A stretch of 64,000 nucleotides of DNA from Gordonia malaquae NBRC 108250. GTDB taxonomy: Bacteria; Actinomycetota; Actinomycetes; Mycobacteriales; Mycobacteriaceae. Positions 1 through 8,513 of the stretch are shown here, piece by piece. The position numbers and the translations under genes were made by a program. The notes below the pieces were generated by a model that had not been told where the DNA came from, searched no databases, and worked only from the letters and a program-made list of their open reading frames with translations. Position 1 is the stretch's first letter. Every line of letters starts with the position of its first letter. Location: NCBI RefSeq assembly GCF_000344135.1, contig NZ_BAOP01000014.1, forward strand, positions 1-64,000. Direction: 5' to 3'.

Positions 1-26
1 ACAGCCTGTATGACGGGCGCATCCAC

Positions 27-32
27 TATCGT
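27..32 (+). promoter_or_regulatory. Leaderless -10 element of ltrA
   Basis: TATCGT followed by 7 bases and the ATG at 40; it fits the TANNNT-N6/7-start pattern seen at many genes here. The transcript would begin at or next to the start codon. Confidence 0.5.
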
Positions 33-39
33 TCTCAAG

Positions 40-1194
40 ATGAGCGAGCAGGCGACGACGACACCGACCGACGACGAACAGCGGGGTGCGTCCACGCTCG
101 AGCTGTTCTTCGACCTCGTCTTCGTCTTCACGATCACACAGTTCACTCACGCGTTCGGCCACGAACCGACGTGGAAGTCAGCCGGAACGATCGCACTGCT
201 CTTCGCGGTCATCTGGTGGATGTACTCGGGATATGTGTGGCTCACCAACGAAGTCGCTCCGTCGACGCCGGCACGACGAACGGTGCTCGTCGTCGGAATG
301 TTCGGCTTCTTCACCCTCGCTCTCGCGGTGCCCGATGCAGTCCATGGTCACGGGGTCGTGTTCGGGTGGGCATTCCTCGGCGTCACGCTCGTTCACGCTG
401 TGCTGTTCCGAGTCAGTGGAGGTGACGACGCGTCCGCGGCGATCCTGCGTATTCTGCCGACCAATCTGGCGGCGGCGATCTGCATGGTCATTGGCGGGTA
501 TGCCCACGGCAGCGCGACATACCTCTGGTGGGTCGGCGCCCTGCTGGTGATCGGGGTGTCGCCGCTACTGAGCACGGCTCGGGGATTCGTCCTGCGGACC
601 AAGCACTTCTGCGAACGCCATGCTCTGGTCCTGATCATCGCCATCGGCGAATCCATCATCGGCGTCGGGACCGGTCTGGCAGAGGAGACGATGAACCTGC
701 AGTTCTTCGTTCAAGTATTGCTCGGATTGACGGTGATCTACGTGATGTGGTGGTCGTTCTTCGGAAACGACAACGAGCACGGTGAAGCTGCGCTCGACGA
801 CCTGCCCATGACCGACCGGACGCGCACTGCGCTCATCGCGTACGGATACTGCTTCGTCCCGATGCTGCTCGGCATCGTCTTCGCCGCGGCAGGACTCGGC
901 ATGGCGATCGGACAGGGGGAGCGACAAGCGAGCTGGGCGGCGGCCACAGCGTTGTCTGGAGGTGTGGCGCTCTATCTCGCCGGACAGGCGTTGTTCCGGG
1001 CCGCACTCGGACTACCTCGACCGTGGATGCGACTTCTGGCCGCGATTCTGGCCGTGCTGACCACTGCACTCGGCGTGTACGTCGCCGAATGGGTCCAACT
1101 GGCTGCGATCGCCGTCGTCGTGTACGGGGCGATCATCGTGGACGACGTCATCGGCCTACGAGCCGGTGAACGCAGCAGCTACCTCGCAGGCTGA
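40..1194 (+). CDS. ltrA: Low temperature requirement protein A (LtrA) family membrane protein
   Basis: Polytopic inner-membrane protein of the LtrA family, whose molecular role is unknown. Near the N-terminus the family hallmark TLELFFDLVFVF is visible, followed by about ten hydrophobic segments; 384 residues is a normal family length. I chose the ATG at 40 over the one at 10 because TATCGT lies exactly 7 bases upstream of it (leaderless promoter) and because the resulting protein starts with a short polar segment just before the family motif. The gene converges on the agmatine deiminase gene and their 3' ends overlap by 16 bp. Family assignment is firm; function is not known. Confidence 0.85.
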   Translation: MSEQATTTPTDDEQRGASTLELFFDLVFVFTITQFTHAFGHEPTWKSAGTIALLFAVIWWMYSGYVWLTNEVAPSTPARRTVLVVGMFGFFTLALAVPDAVHGHGVVFGWAFLGVTLVHAVLFRVSGGDDASAAILRILPTNLAAAICMVIGGYAHGSATYLWWVGALLVIGVSPLLSTARGFVLRTKHFCERHALVLIIAIGESIIGVGTGLAEETMNLQFFVQVLLGLTVIYVMWWSFFGNDNEHGEAALDDLPMTDRTRTALIAYGYCFVPMLLGIVFAAAGLGMAIGQGERQASWAAATALSGGVALYLAGQALFRAALGLPRPWMRLLAAILAVLTTALGVYVAEWVQLAAIAVVVYGAIIVDDVIGLRAGERSSYLAG

Positions 1195-2213
1195 TTCTGC
1201 GTGATGCAGTGGATTCCGCCGCCACGGGCGAAGATCGGACGGGCGTCGACGGAGACCACTGTGCGTCCGGGATACACCGAACTCAAGATCTCGACGGCCT
1301 CCGCGTCCGACGGGTCGTCGAACGAGCACGCCACGACGAGTCCGTTCGCCACGTAATGGTTGATATAGCTGTAGTCGACGAACCCTTCGTCGTCAGTCAG
1401 GGTGCGCGGAGCAGGGACGTCCACGATTGTCATCGGAGAGCCGTCCGACGTGACGGCGCCGTTCAACACGTCGCGGATGCGACGGGACACCTCGTGGTCC
1501 GGATGACCGGGATCCCGCTGGTCGTGGACGATCACCGTGCCGGGAATCGGCATGGCGGCGACGATGTCGACGTGCCCGCGAGTGCCGTACTGCTCAGAAT
1601 CCCGAGTGAGTCCGCACGGAAGCCAGATGACTGTGTCGACACCGAGTGTCCGTGCGAGTTCGCGTTCGACGCCCGACTTGGCCAGCTGCGGATTTCGCCC
1701 GGGGTCGAGCTGCACGGTCTCGGTGACGAGAACAGTGCCTGCACCGTCTACCTGGATGCCTCCGCCTTCGTTGACAAGCGTTGAACCGATGCGCTCGACG
1801 CCGGCGCTCGCGATCACTGCCCGGGCGATGTGCTGGTCGTGGCCCCACGCGGCCCAATCCTGTCCGCCCCACCCGTTGAACACCCAGTCGACGCCGCCGA
1901 CGCCTCCGTTCTCGGAGACGACGAACGTCGGCCCGATGTCGCGCATCCATGCGTCATCGAGTGGCGCCTCGACGATGTCGACGGTCGCGGACAAGTACTT
2001 CTTCGCGAACTCCGTCTGAGTCGGGTCGACGACGACGGTGACCGGTTCGTGGTCGACGATCGTGTTCGCCACCGCCGACCAGGCGGTCCGAGCCTCGTGA
2101 TGGTCGGTTTCGGTGTCACCGAGGGAGTAGCCGGGAGCAGGGAACGCCATCCACGTTCGTTCGTGCGGTTCGTGCTCGGCGGGCATCCGCCAGGGGCCGG
2201 TGTCCAGCGTCAT
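1179..2213 (-). CDS. aguA: Agmatine deiminase (peptidyl-arginine deiminase fold)
   Basis: Hydrolyses agmatine to N-carbamoylputrescine and ammonia in the cytosol. The 344-residue protein has the family motifs in order: WMRDIGP (residues 89-95), FNGWGGQDW, NEGGGIQVDG, GTRGHVDIVA, and the C-terminal GGGIHCITQ containing the catalytic Cys336. It is the last gene of the minus-strand amine catabolic operon; its ATG overlaps the stop of the upstream N-carbamoylputrescine amidase gene (ATGA), which strongly supports the specific agmatine assignment because the neighbour performs the next reaction. Confidence 0.93.
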   Translation of the reverse strand: MTLDTGPWRMPAEHEPHERTWMAFPAPGYSLGDTETDHHEARTAWSAVANTIVDHEPVTVVVDPTQTEFAKKYLSATVDIVEAPLDDAWMRDIGPTFVVSENGGVGGVDWVFNGWGGQDWAAWGHDQHIARAVIASAGVERIGSTLVNEGGGIQVDGAGTVLVTETVQLDPGRNPQLAKSGVERELARTLGVDTVIWLPCGLTRDSEQYGTRGHVDIVAAMPIPGTVIVHDQRDPGHPDHEVSRRIRDVLNGAVTSDGSPMTIVDVPAPRTLTDDEGFVDYSYINHYVANGLVVACSFDDPSDAEAVEILSSVYPGRTVVSVDARPIFARGGGIHCITQNQPAR

Positions 2214-3208
2214 TGTGCTGATCCCGTCCGCGCCGAACCGAAGGGCGCCGCGCGATCGACCGGTTCGGTCAAACGGTCGTAGGTGTCGGGACGACGCGTG
2301 GCCAAGAACGGAAACAAGGTGAGCCAGTCGCGGCGCTGATCGAGATCGAGGTCGGCGACGAGTACAGCGGACGCGTCACGCGGTGCCTGAACGAGTACGC
2401 GGCCGTACGGATCGGAGATGAACGAGGAGCCGTAGAAGGTGATCGCCCCCTCGTCGCCATAGCGGTTGGGAGCGATCATGAACGTGCCGTTCGAGATGCC
2501 GTTACCCACGATGACCTGCTGCCACAGTGGCTGGGTGTCGAAGTCCGGATGGCCGGGCTCCGATCCGATGGCTGTCGGGTAGACGATCATCTCGGCGCCG
2601 CCGAGCGAGTACATGCGTGCGACCTCGGGGAACCATTCATCCCAGCAGGTCGGCATCGCGATGCGAGCGTCGTCGAGGCCGTCGGGCGTGTGGACGGTGT
2701 ACGCCTCCTCGTCTGCGGGGCCGCCGCGGAAGTACGTGTCTTCGTAGTAGCCCTCGGTGACGGGGATGTGCAGCTTGCGGGTGCGGGCCACGAGCCCGTT
2801 CGCGTCGGCGAGGATCGCGGTGTTGAATCCGAGACCGTCGTCATAGGTGTGCTCGCCCGAGGACGAGGACTTCTCGTACAGCGACGCGTGGACGTAGATC
2901 CCGTTGCGTTCAGCCGCCGCCGTGGCGAACGCCAGGGTCGGGCCGGTGGCGAGGTCCTCAGCGGTCTCGCCCGGATCGTCTCCACCGCGGACGAATGCGG
3001 GATAGCGACTCAGCGTCAGTTCGGGGAGGAAGACGACACGGGCGCCCTGCGCGGCGGCAGCGTCGATTCCCTCGTCGAGTTCGGCGAGCATCTCCTCATC
3101 CGACTCGTGCCAACGGTGCTGGACCACCCCGACTCGCAGGGGAGCGCGTGTCGGTTCGTCGACGCGGGCGAATGAGGCCGGGGGAGTGAGGGCTGTGATG
3201 ACCTGCAT
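2210..3208 (-). CDS. aguB: N-carbamoylputrescine amidase (nitrilase superfamily)
   Basis: Carbon-nitrogen hydrolase expected to convert N-carbamoylputrescine to putrescine, CO2 and ammonia. The Glu-Lys-Cys triad is visible: Glu63 in FLPELTLSRYP, Lys145 in TRKLHIP, and Cys188 in MPTCWDEWFPE. Length 332 residues. An open frame runs on far upstream, but the start at 3208 has AAGGAAG before it and lies at the permease stop (TGATG, one shared base). The adjacent agmatine deiminase gives the substrate; from sequence alone a beta-ureidopropionase-type activity cannot be excluded. Confidence 0.9.
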   Translation of the reverse strand: MQVITALTPPASFARVDEPTRAPLRVGVVQHRWHESDEEMLAELDEGIDAAAAQGARVVFLPELTLSRYPAFVRGGDDPGETAEDLATGPTLAFATAAAERNGIYVHASLYEKSSSSGEHTYDDGLGFNTAILADANGLVARTRKLHIPVTEGYYEDTYFRGGPADEEAYTVHTPDGLDDARIAMPTCWDEWFPEVARMYSLGGAEMIVYPTAIGSEPGHPDFDTQPLWQQVIVGNGISNGTFMIAPNRYGDEGAITFYGSSFISDPYGRVLVQAPRDASAVLVADLDLDQRRDWLTLFPFLATRRPDTYDRLTEPVDRAAPFGSARTGSAQ

Positions 3209-4746
3209 CAGAGAACTTCCTTCGAGGGTTCGGGAGTGCTGCGCTTCAGCGTCTCGCCGACGAAGAACGCAGGCGACGCGATGCGCATGACGACCATGAG
3301 GACGGCGCCGAGAATGAGGAGGCCGAAGCCGATGTAGAAGACGAGGCCGATGCCGAAGATCTGGGCGCCGCTGCCGTTGTCCGGGTTCAGGCTCTCTCGA
3401 ACCGATACGACGAAGACCACGAGCAAGGCGACGCCACCGAGAAGCGGGAAGAGGAACCGGAAGACCACGTTGTGGACGTTGTCGAACAACGAGTGGCGGA
3501 AGTACCAGACGCACGCGAACGCCGTGATGCCGTAGTACCAGCAGATCATGATGCCGAGTGCGGCGATCGTGTCGCCGAGTGTCTTCTCCGACAGCAGTGT
3601 GACCGCCGTGTAGAAGACCGCGGTGACGACTCCGGCGACGATCGCGGCGAAAGCAGGGGAGAGGAACCGTGGGCTGATCTCGGCGAACTTCGCAGGGAAG
3701 GCACGGTAGCTGCCCATCGCGAGCATGGTGCGGGCGACGGGCAGGAAGGTCGTCTGCAGGCTCGCGACAGCGGACGCGAGGATCGCGAGGAACAGGAACA
3801 TGCCACCCCATCGACCCATCACCGGCTCGGCCAATGCGCCGAACACGTTGTCGCTGATGTCCTCGTTGCCCAGCCCCAGTCCGGTGTCGCCGACCCCCGC
3901 GTACATCATCGTGGCGAGCGCGACCATGAGGTAGGTGCCGAGAATCGTCAACACGCAGAGCAGCCCGGCGCGACCGGGAGTGCGTTTGGAGTCCTTCGAC
4001 TCCTCACCGAGGGTCAGACACGTGTCCCAGCCCCAGAACGCGAAGATCGATCCGGTGAGGCCGAGTGCGAACGACGCGATCGACAGGCTCCCGAGGCCGC
4101 CGAACGGGTTGAACCATGACCAGCTGAAATCCAGGTGTCCCACATGGCCGCCCGCTTTCGCGAACGCGATCACCGAGAACACCACCAGCACGATCATCTG
4201 GAACCCGACCAGCCAGTACTGCAAGCGCTCACTCGTGGTGATGCCGCGCATCGACACATACGTGGCCGCCGCCAACAGGACGAGCGTGGTCAGGATGTTG
4301 ACCGGCTTGTTAGACGTCCCCAGCTGCTCCCAGCTCGGGTGATCGAACAGCCTCGCGAGCATCAGGTAGAAGAACTGGACACCGACGGCCGCCAGGTTCG
4401 ACAGGACGATGATCGTCGCGAGCACCATTCCCCAACCGCACATCCACCCCACGTACGGGCCGAATGCCTTCGTCGACCACGTGAACGACGCGCCGGCGTC
4501 GGTCGTGTCCGAGTTGAGCTCGCGATACGCGTACGCGGTGAGGAACATCGGGATGAACCCGGCGATGAAGATCGCGGGCATCTTGAGACCGACCGCCGCG
4601 ACGATCAGTCCGATGCTCGCGGTGAGCGTGTATCCGGGCGCCACCGTGGACACGCCGAGCACTGCTCCGGAGAGGACACCGACCTTGTTCGCGGCGAGGC
4701 CCTTGTTAGAGATCTGTGGTGTAGCCGATTCTGCTGGTGTAGCCAT
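3208..4746 (-). CDS. APC-superfamily amino acid/polyamine permease
   Basis: Cytoplasmic-membrane transporter of 512 residues with about twelve hydrophobic segments and the APC start pattern (GVLSGAVLGVSTVAPGYTLT). It sits between the GABA enzymes and the agmatine enzymes, so agmatine, putrescine or GABA is the likely substrate; which one cannot be read from the sequence. GAGGAG lies upstream of the ATG. The stop codon shares one base with the start of the amidase gene, indicating translational coupling. Confidence 0.85.
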   Translation of the reverse strand: MATPAESATPQISNKGLAANKVGVLSGAVLGVSTVAPGYTLTASIGLIVAAVGLKMPAIFIAGFIPMFLTAYAYRELNSDTTDAGASFTWSTKAFGPYVGWMCGWGMVLATIIVLSNLAAVGVQFFYLMLARLFDHPSWEQLGTSNKPVNILTTLVLLAAATYVSMRGITTSERLQYWLVGFQMIVLVVFSVIAFAKAGGHVGHLDFSWSWFNPFGGLGSLSIASFALGLTGSIFAFWGWDTCLTLGEESKDSKRTPGRAGLLCVLTILGTYLMVALATMMYAGVGDTGLGLGNEDISDNVFGALAEPVMGRWGGMFLFLAILASAVASLQTTFLPVARTMLAMGSYRAFPAKFAEISPRFLSPAFAAIVAGVVTAVFYTAVTLLSEKTLGDTIAALGIMICWYYGITAFACVWYFRHSLFDNVHNVVFRFLFPLLGGVALLVVFVVSVRESLNPDNGSGAQIFGIGLVFYIGFGLLILGAVLMVVMRIASPAFFVGETLKRSTPEPSKEVL

Positions 4747-4778
4747 CGGTGACTCCTCGGGACTGGGGATGGGAGGTA

Positions 4779-6254
4779 CTACGGGGTGAGCGCGATGTAC
4801 TTGGTGTTGAGGTACTCGTCGATGCCTTCGCTGCCGCCCTCGCTGCCGAGGCCCGACTGTTTGACACCGCCGAACGGTGCGGCGGGATCGGAGATGACTC
4901 CGCGGTTGACACCGACCATCCCCGCTTCGAGTGCCGACGACACTCGCAGCATCCGGTCGAGACTCTGCGTGTAGAAGTACGCGGCGAGGCCGTACTCGGT
5001 GTTGTTCGCCAGCGCGATCGCCTCGTCCTCGGTGTCGAAGCCGGTGATGACTGCGACGGGGCCGAAGATCTCCTCGCTGAGGATTCGTTGACCGGCGGGG
5101 ACCTCGTCGATGACTGTCGGCTCGAAGAAGTACCCGGGGGCATCGACCGCCGCACCGCCGGTGCGGACTCGGGCGCCGGATTCGACGGCCTCACTGACGA
5201 GGGCCGCCACGGAGTCGCGCTGGCGGGCGTTGATGAGAGGGCCGAGAGCCGTTCCCTCGACATAGCCTGCTCCCACCGTGGTGGCCGCGATCCTCTCGGT
5301 GAGCGCCGCGGTGAACTCTTCGCGGACGCTGTTGTGCACCAGCAGACGGTTGGCCGCAGTGCACGCCTCGCCGCCGTTGCGCATCTTCGCCGCCATCGCA
5401 CCGTCGACGGCCGCGCTGATGTCGGCGTCGTCGAACACGATGAACGGCGCGTTGCCGCCGAGCTCCATCGATGTCCGCAGCACCTGATCGGCAGACTGCG
5501 CGATCAACTTCTTGCCCACCCTGGTCGACCCGGTGAACGACACCTTCCGCAGACGCGGATCACTCATCAGCGCGGCGACGACGTTCGGTGCGTCCATGGT
5601 GGGCAGTACCGACAGCACGCCCGCCGGTAGTCCGGCGTCGGCGAAGACCTGCGCCAGCAGCATCGTGGTGAGCGGTGTGTCCTCGGCAGGCTTCACGATG
5701 ACCGTGCATCCCGCGGCCAGGGCGGGACCGATCTTTCGGGTGCCCATCGCGAGCGGGAAGTTCCACGGGGTGATCGCCAGACACGGTCCGACGGGCTCCT
5801 TGGTGACCAGGATCCGTCCGTTGCCGGACGGGGCGGTGGCGGTGCGCCCGCCGACGCGGACCGCTTCTTCAGAGAACCATCGCAGGAACTCGGCGCCGTA
5901 GGCGACTTCGCCACGACTCTCCGCAAGCGTCTTGCCCATCTCGATGGTCATCAGAAGCGCAAAATCCTCGGTGCGCTCGATGACCAGTTCCCATGCGCGC
6001 CGCAGGATCGTCGACCGTTCGCGTGGAGCTGTCGCGGCCCACGCCTTCGCCGCTGCGGTGGCCGATGTGAGTGCGGCGTCGGCGTCGGCGACGGTCGCGT
6101 CTGCGATTGTCGTGAGGACGTCGCCGGTCGCGGGATTCCGGACCTCGAACTCGGCCGATCCCGACGCGGGTCGGGCTGCTCCGTCGATCCAGACTCCGGT
6201 GGGCACCGATGCGATCAGAGCCGACGCGTTCGCGGGGAGTTCGGTGCGGGTCAC
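4779..6254 (-). CDS. gabD: Succinate-semialdehyde dehydrogenase (NAD(P)+)
   Basis: Aldehyde dehydrogenase superfamily, 491 residues. It oxidises succinate semialdehyde, the GabT product, to succinate. Visible are the nucleotide-fold motif FTGSTRVGKK (about 240-249), the general base Glu264 in MELGGNAP, and the catalytic Cys298 in GGEACTAANR, the form usual in actinobacterial succinate-semialdehyde dehydrogenases. The start is GTG at 6254, overlapping the gabT stop as GTGA. The frame stays open far upstream, but that extension is arginine-rich out-of-frame translation of gabT. Specificity is inferred from the neighbour. Confidence 0.9.
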   Translation of the reverse strand: MTRTELPANASALIASVPTGVWIDGAARPASGSAEFEVRNPATGDVLTTIADATVADADAALTSATAAAKAWAATAPRERSTILRRAWELVIERTEDFALLMTIEMGKTLAESRGEVAYGAEFLRWFSEEAVRVGGRTATAPSGNGRILVTKEPVGPCLAITPWNFPLAMGTRKIGPALAAGCTVIVKPAEDTPLTTMLLAQVFADAGLPAGVLSVLPTMDAPNVVAALMSDPRLRKVSFTGSTRVGKKLIAQSADQVLRTSMELGGNAPFIVFDDADISAAVDGAMAAKMRNGGEACTAANRLLVHNSVREEFTAALTERIAATTVGAGYVEGTALGPLINARQRDSVAALVSEAVESGARVRTGGAAVDAPGYFFEPTVIDEVPAGQRILSEEIFGPVAVITGFDTEDEAIALANNTEYGLAAYFYTQSLDRMLRVSSALEAGMVGVNRGVISDPAAPFGGVKQSGLGSEGGSEGIDEYLNTKYIALTP

Positions 6255-7600
6255 GATGCGGCCCCTGCAACTGCGGTGCGGACAGAGTCCTCGAGGACGG
6301 TCAGACCGTCGTCGAGCAGCTCGTCGGAGATCGACAGTGGCGGCAGCAGCCGGAACACGTTGCCGTACGTGCCGCAGGTCAAAGTGACGACTCCCGCTGC
6401 GAGCGCGGCGGCCGCCACCGCCTTCGTCAGGTCGGGGTCGGGAGTGTCGGTGCCCTTCTTGACCAGTTCGACGGCCAGCATCGCGCCACGGCCACGGACG
6501 TCGCCGATGACGCCGGTCTCCTCGGCCAGTGCCTTCAATCGCGGGACGACCTGATCGGCGATGGCCCTGGCCCGAGCTGCGAGATCCTGCTTCTCCATCA
6601 CGTCGATCGCCGCGAGGGCGGCCGCACACGCTACGGGATTTCCTCCGTACGTGCCGCCGAGTCCGCCCGGGTGGACCTTGTCGAGAAGGTCCGCGCGACC
6701 GGTGACAGCGGACAGCGGCATGCCGCCGGCGATGCCTTTCGCCATCGTGATCATGTCGGGGACGACACCCTCGTGATCGCATGCGAACCACGAACCGGTG
6801 CGTGCGAATCCGGTCTGGACTTCGTCGGCGATGAACACGATGCCCTTGTCTCGTGCCCACTGGGCGAGCGCCGGCAGGAATCCCGGTGCGGGCACGATGA
6901 AACCGCCCTCACCCTGAATCGGCTCGATGATGATCGCGGCGACCGAGTCGGAGCCGATCTGCTTGTCGATCTGGGTTATCGCCCGCTCGGCGGCCTGCGC
7001 GCCGGTCATGCCCTGCGGGTCCCGGTACGGGTACGACATCGGCATCCGGTACACCTCGGGGGCGAACGGCCCGAAGTTCGTCTTGTACGGCATCGACTTC
7101 GCGGTCAACGCCATCGTCAGATTGGTTCGACCGTGATAGGCGTGATCGAACGCGACAACAGCTTGGCGGCCGGTCGCCAGGCGTGCGGCCTTGACCGCGT
7201 TCTCGACGGCTTCGGCGCCGGAGTTGAACAGCACCGACTTCTTCTCGTGATCTCCGGGGGTGAGCTCGGCGAGCTTCTCTGCGACGGCGACGTAGCCCTC
7301 ATAGGGGGTGACCATGAAGCACGTATGGGTGAAGTGCTCGGCCTGAGCGGCGACAGCCGCCGCGACCCCGGGCTCGGACGCGCCGACACTGGTCACTGCG
7401 ATGCCCGATCCGAAGTCGATCAGCGAGTTGCCGTCGACGTCGACGATCACGCCGCCGTCGGCGTCAGCCGCGTAGACCGGGACCGACGAGCCGACGCCTG
7501 CGGCCACGGCACGGGCGCGTCGAGCGGCGAGCTCGGCCGAACGGGGGCCGGGCATCGCTGTGACGAGCGAGCGGATCTGGGGAAGGCGGTAGTGCGACAT
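6251..7600 (-). CDS. gabT: 4-aminobutyrate aminotransferase
   Basis: PLP-dependent class III aminotransferase, 449 residues, transferring the amino group of GABA to 2-oxoglutarate to give succinate semialdehyde. The PLP lysine is Lys288 in MAKGIAGGMPLSAV, preceded by the phosphate/ring-binding FIADEVQTGFARTG. The ATG at 7600 is preferred over one 15 codons upstream because it has AGAAG before it and starts the conserved region. It is translationally coupled to gabD (GTGA overlap) and follows the usp gene by about 48 bases. Confidence 0.92.
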   Translation of the reverse strand: MSHYRLPQIRSLVTAMPGPRSAELAARRARAVAAGVGSSVPVYAADADGGVIVDVDGNSLIDFGSGIAVTSVGASEPGVAAAVAAQAEHFTHTCFMVTPYEGYVAVAEKLAELTPGDHEKKSVLFNSGAEAVENAVKAARLATGRQAVVAFDHAYHGRTNLTMALTAKSMPYKTNFGPFAPEVYRMPMSYPYRDPQGMTGAQAAERAITQIDKQIGSDSVAAIIIEPIQGEGGFIVPAPGFLPALAQWARDKGIVFIADEVQTGFARTGSWFACDHEGVVPDMITMAKGIAGGMPLSAVTGRADLLDKVHPGGLGGTYGGNPVACAAALAAIDVMEKQDLAARARAIADQVVPRLKALAEETGVIGDVRGRGAMLAVELVKKGTDTPDPDLTKAVAAAALAAGVVTLTCGTYGNVFRLLPPLSISDELLDDGLTVLEDSVRTAVAGAAS

Positions 7601-7648
7601 GGTGTTCTTCTGACTCCAGAGATTGTGGGGGAGATGACGTGGCACAGA

Positions 7649-8503
7649 TCAGTCGGCAGGGGTGACGACCATCGGAACCTGCAGGACGCGCAGCATCTTG
7701 GCGGCCGTGGAACCGAGGAACAACCGACGTGGTGCGGCGAGGCGGCTGGAACCGACCATGATGAGATCGCCGTCGTTCCACTCGAGTTTGTTGACCGCCT
7801 CTTCGACGGTCGGTCCGTCGACGACGTCCCAGGTGACGGTCGCATCGGCAGGCAGATGACTGCGGGCTTCGTCGAGCCGTTCGTGGGCGTGACGGGTGGC
7901 GTCGGCAAGCGCCTCCTCGGGCGAACCCCGATAACCTGCGGCCCGGTCGAGGGCGACGAGCGAGACCACCCGCAGTGGGACCTGCGCCCGTTGGCTCGCG
8001 GCGACCGCGGTGTCGAACAGTGTGTCGGCCCCGGCCCGGGTCCCCAGCGCACACGTGATCTCCCGAACGCGGGTGACCTTCGATCGGCGCAGGCCACGCG
8101 GAGCGAGGACGATGGGCAGCGGCGCTGAATGGACCAACTCGGTGACGACGGAACCGAGTGTGTGGCCGCCGACGATTCCGCCGCCGCTGCCGCCGACGAC
8201 GATCGCGTCCGCACCGAGCCGCTGCGCTTCAGTGATGATGCCCTCGGCCGCCGAATCGTGGAACGCGATGTGCGTCTTGATCTCGATGTCGTCGGGGAGT
8301 CCGACTGTCGCCTCGGTGAGCCAGTCGGTGGCTTGCGAGGTGAGGACGTCCTCGAAGTCGCCGGAGTGAAGTGCCGCCGATCGGTCGGGTGGCAGGACCA
8401 TCCCGATGTCTAGCTGGGCCGACATCGTGCGGGCGAGTCGGACGCCGAGGGCGACGGCGTCTGCGCCGCCGTCGGTGGCGAGATATGCGACGTACAGTCT
8501 CAT
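7649..8503 (-). CDS. Universal stress protein with two UspA domains
   Basis: Tandem UspA-fold protein of 284 residues. Each half has the ATP-binding glycine pattern G-x2-G-x9-G-(S/T): VVGGSGGGIVGGHTLGS in the first domain and MVGSSRLAAPRRLFLGS in the second. Such proteins bind ATP and act in stress adaptation; a specific partner is not known. It lies inside the amine operon, 10 bases after the copper amine oxidase stop, so it is probably co-induced, perhaps against the hydrogen peroxide and aldehyde made by that enzyme (inference). I used the ATG at 8503, where the conserved MRLYVAYLATDGG begins. Confidence 0.87.
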   Translation of the reverse strand: MRLYVAYLATDGGADAVALGVRLARTMSAQLDIGMVLPPDRSAALHSGDFEDVLTSQATDWLTEATVGLPDDIEIKTHIAFHDSAAEGIITEAQRLGADAIVVGGSGGGIVGGHTLGSVVTELVHSAPLPIVLAPRGLRRSKVTRVREITCALGTRAGADTLFDTAVAASQRAQVPLRVVSLVALDRAAGYRGSPEEALADATRHAHERLDEARSHLPADATVTWDVVDGPTVEEAVNKLEWNDGDLIMVGSSRLAAPRRLFLGSTAAKMLRVLQVPMVVTPAD

Positions 8504-8513
8504 GACGCCGCCC

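Noticed and set aside
3209-3811. Upstream extension of the N-carbamoylputrescine amidase frame to 533 codons
   Set aside because: It overlaps the permease gene completely and is arginine/proline-rich; the start at 3208 has a Shine-Dalgarno site and the family N-terminus.
6255-6860. Upstream extension of the gabD frame to 693 codons
   Set aside because: Shadow of gabT in another frame with runs of Arg/His; the GTG at 6254 in GTGA overlap gives the normal aldehyde dehydrogenase length.
6209-8128. 639-codon plus-strand frame opposite gabT and the universal stress gene
   Set aside because: Antisense shadow typical of high-GC coding DNA; no motif, no start signal, entirely within recognised genes.
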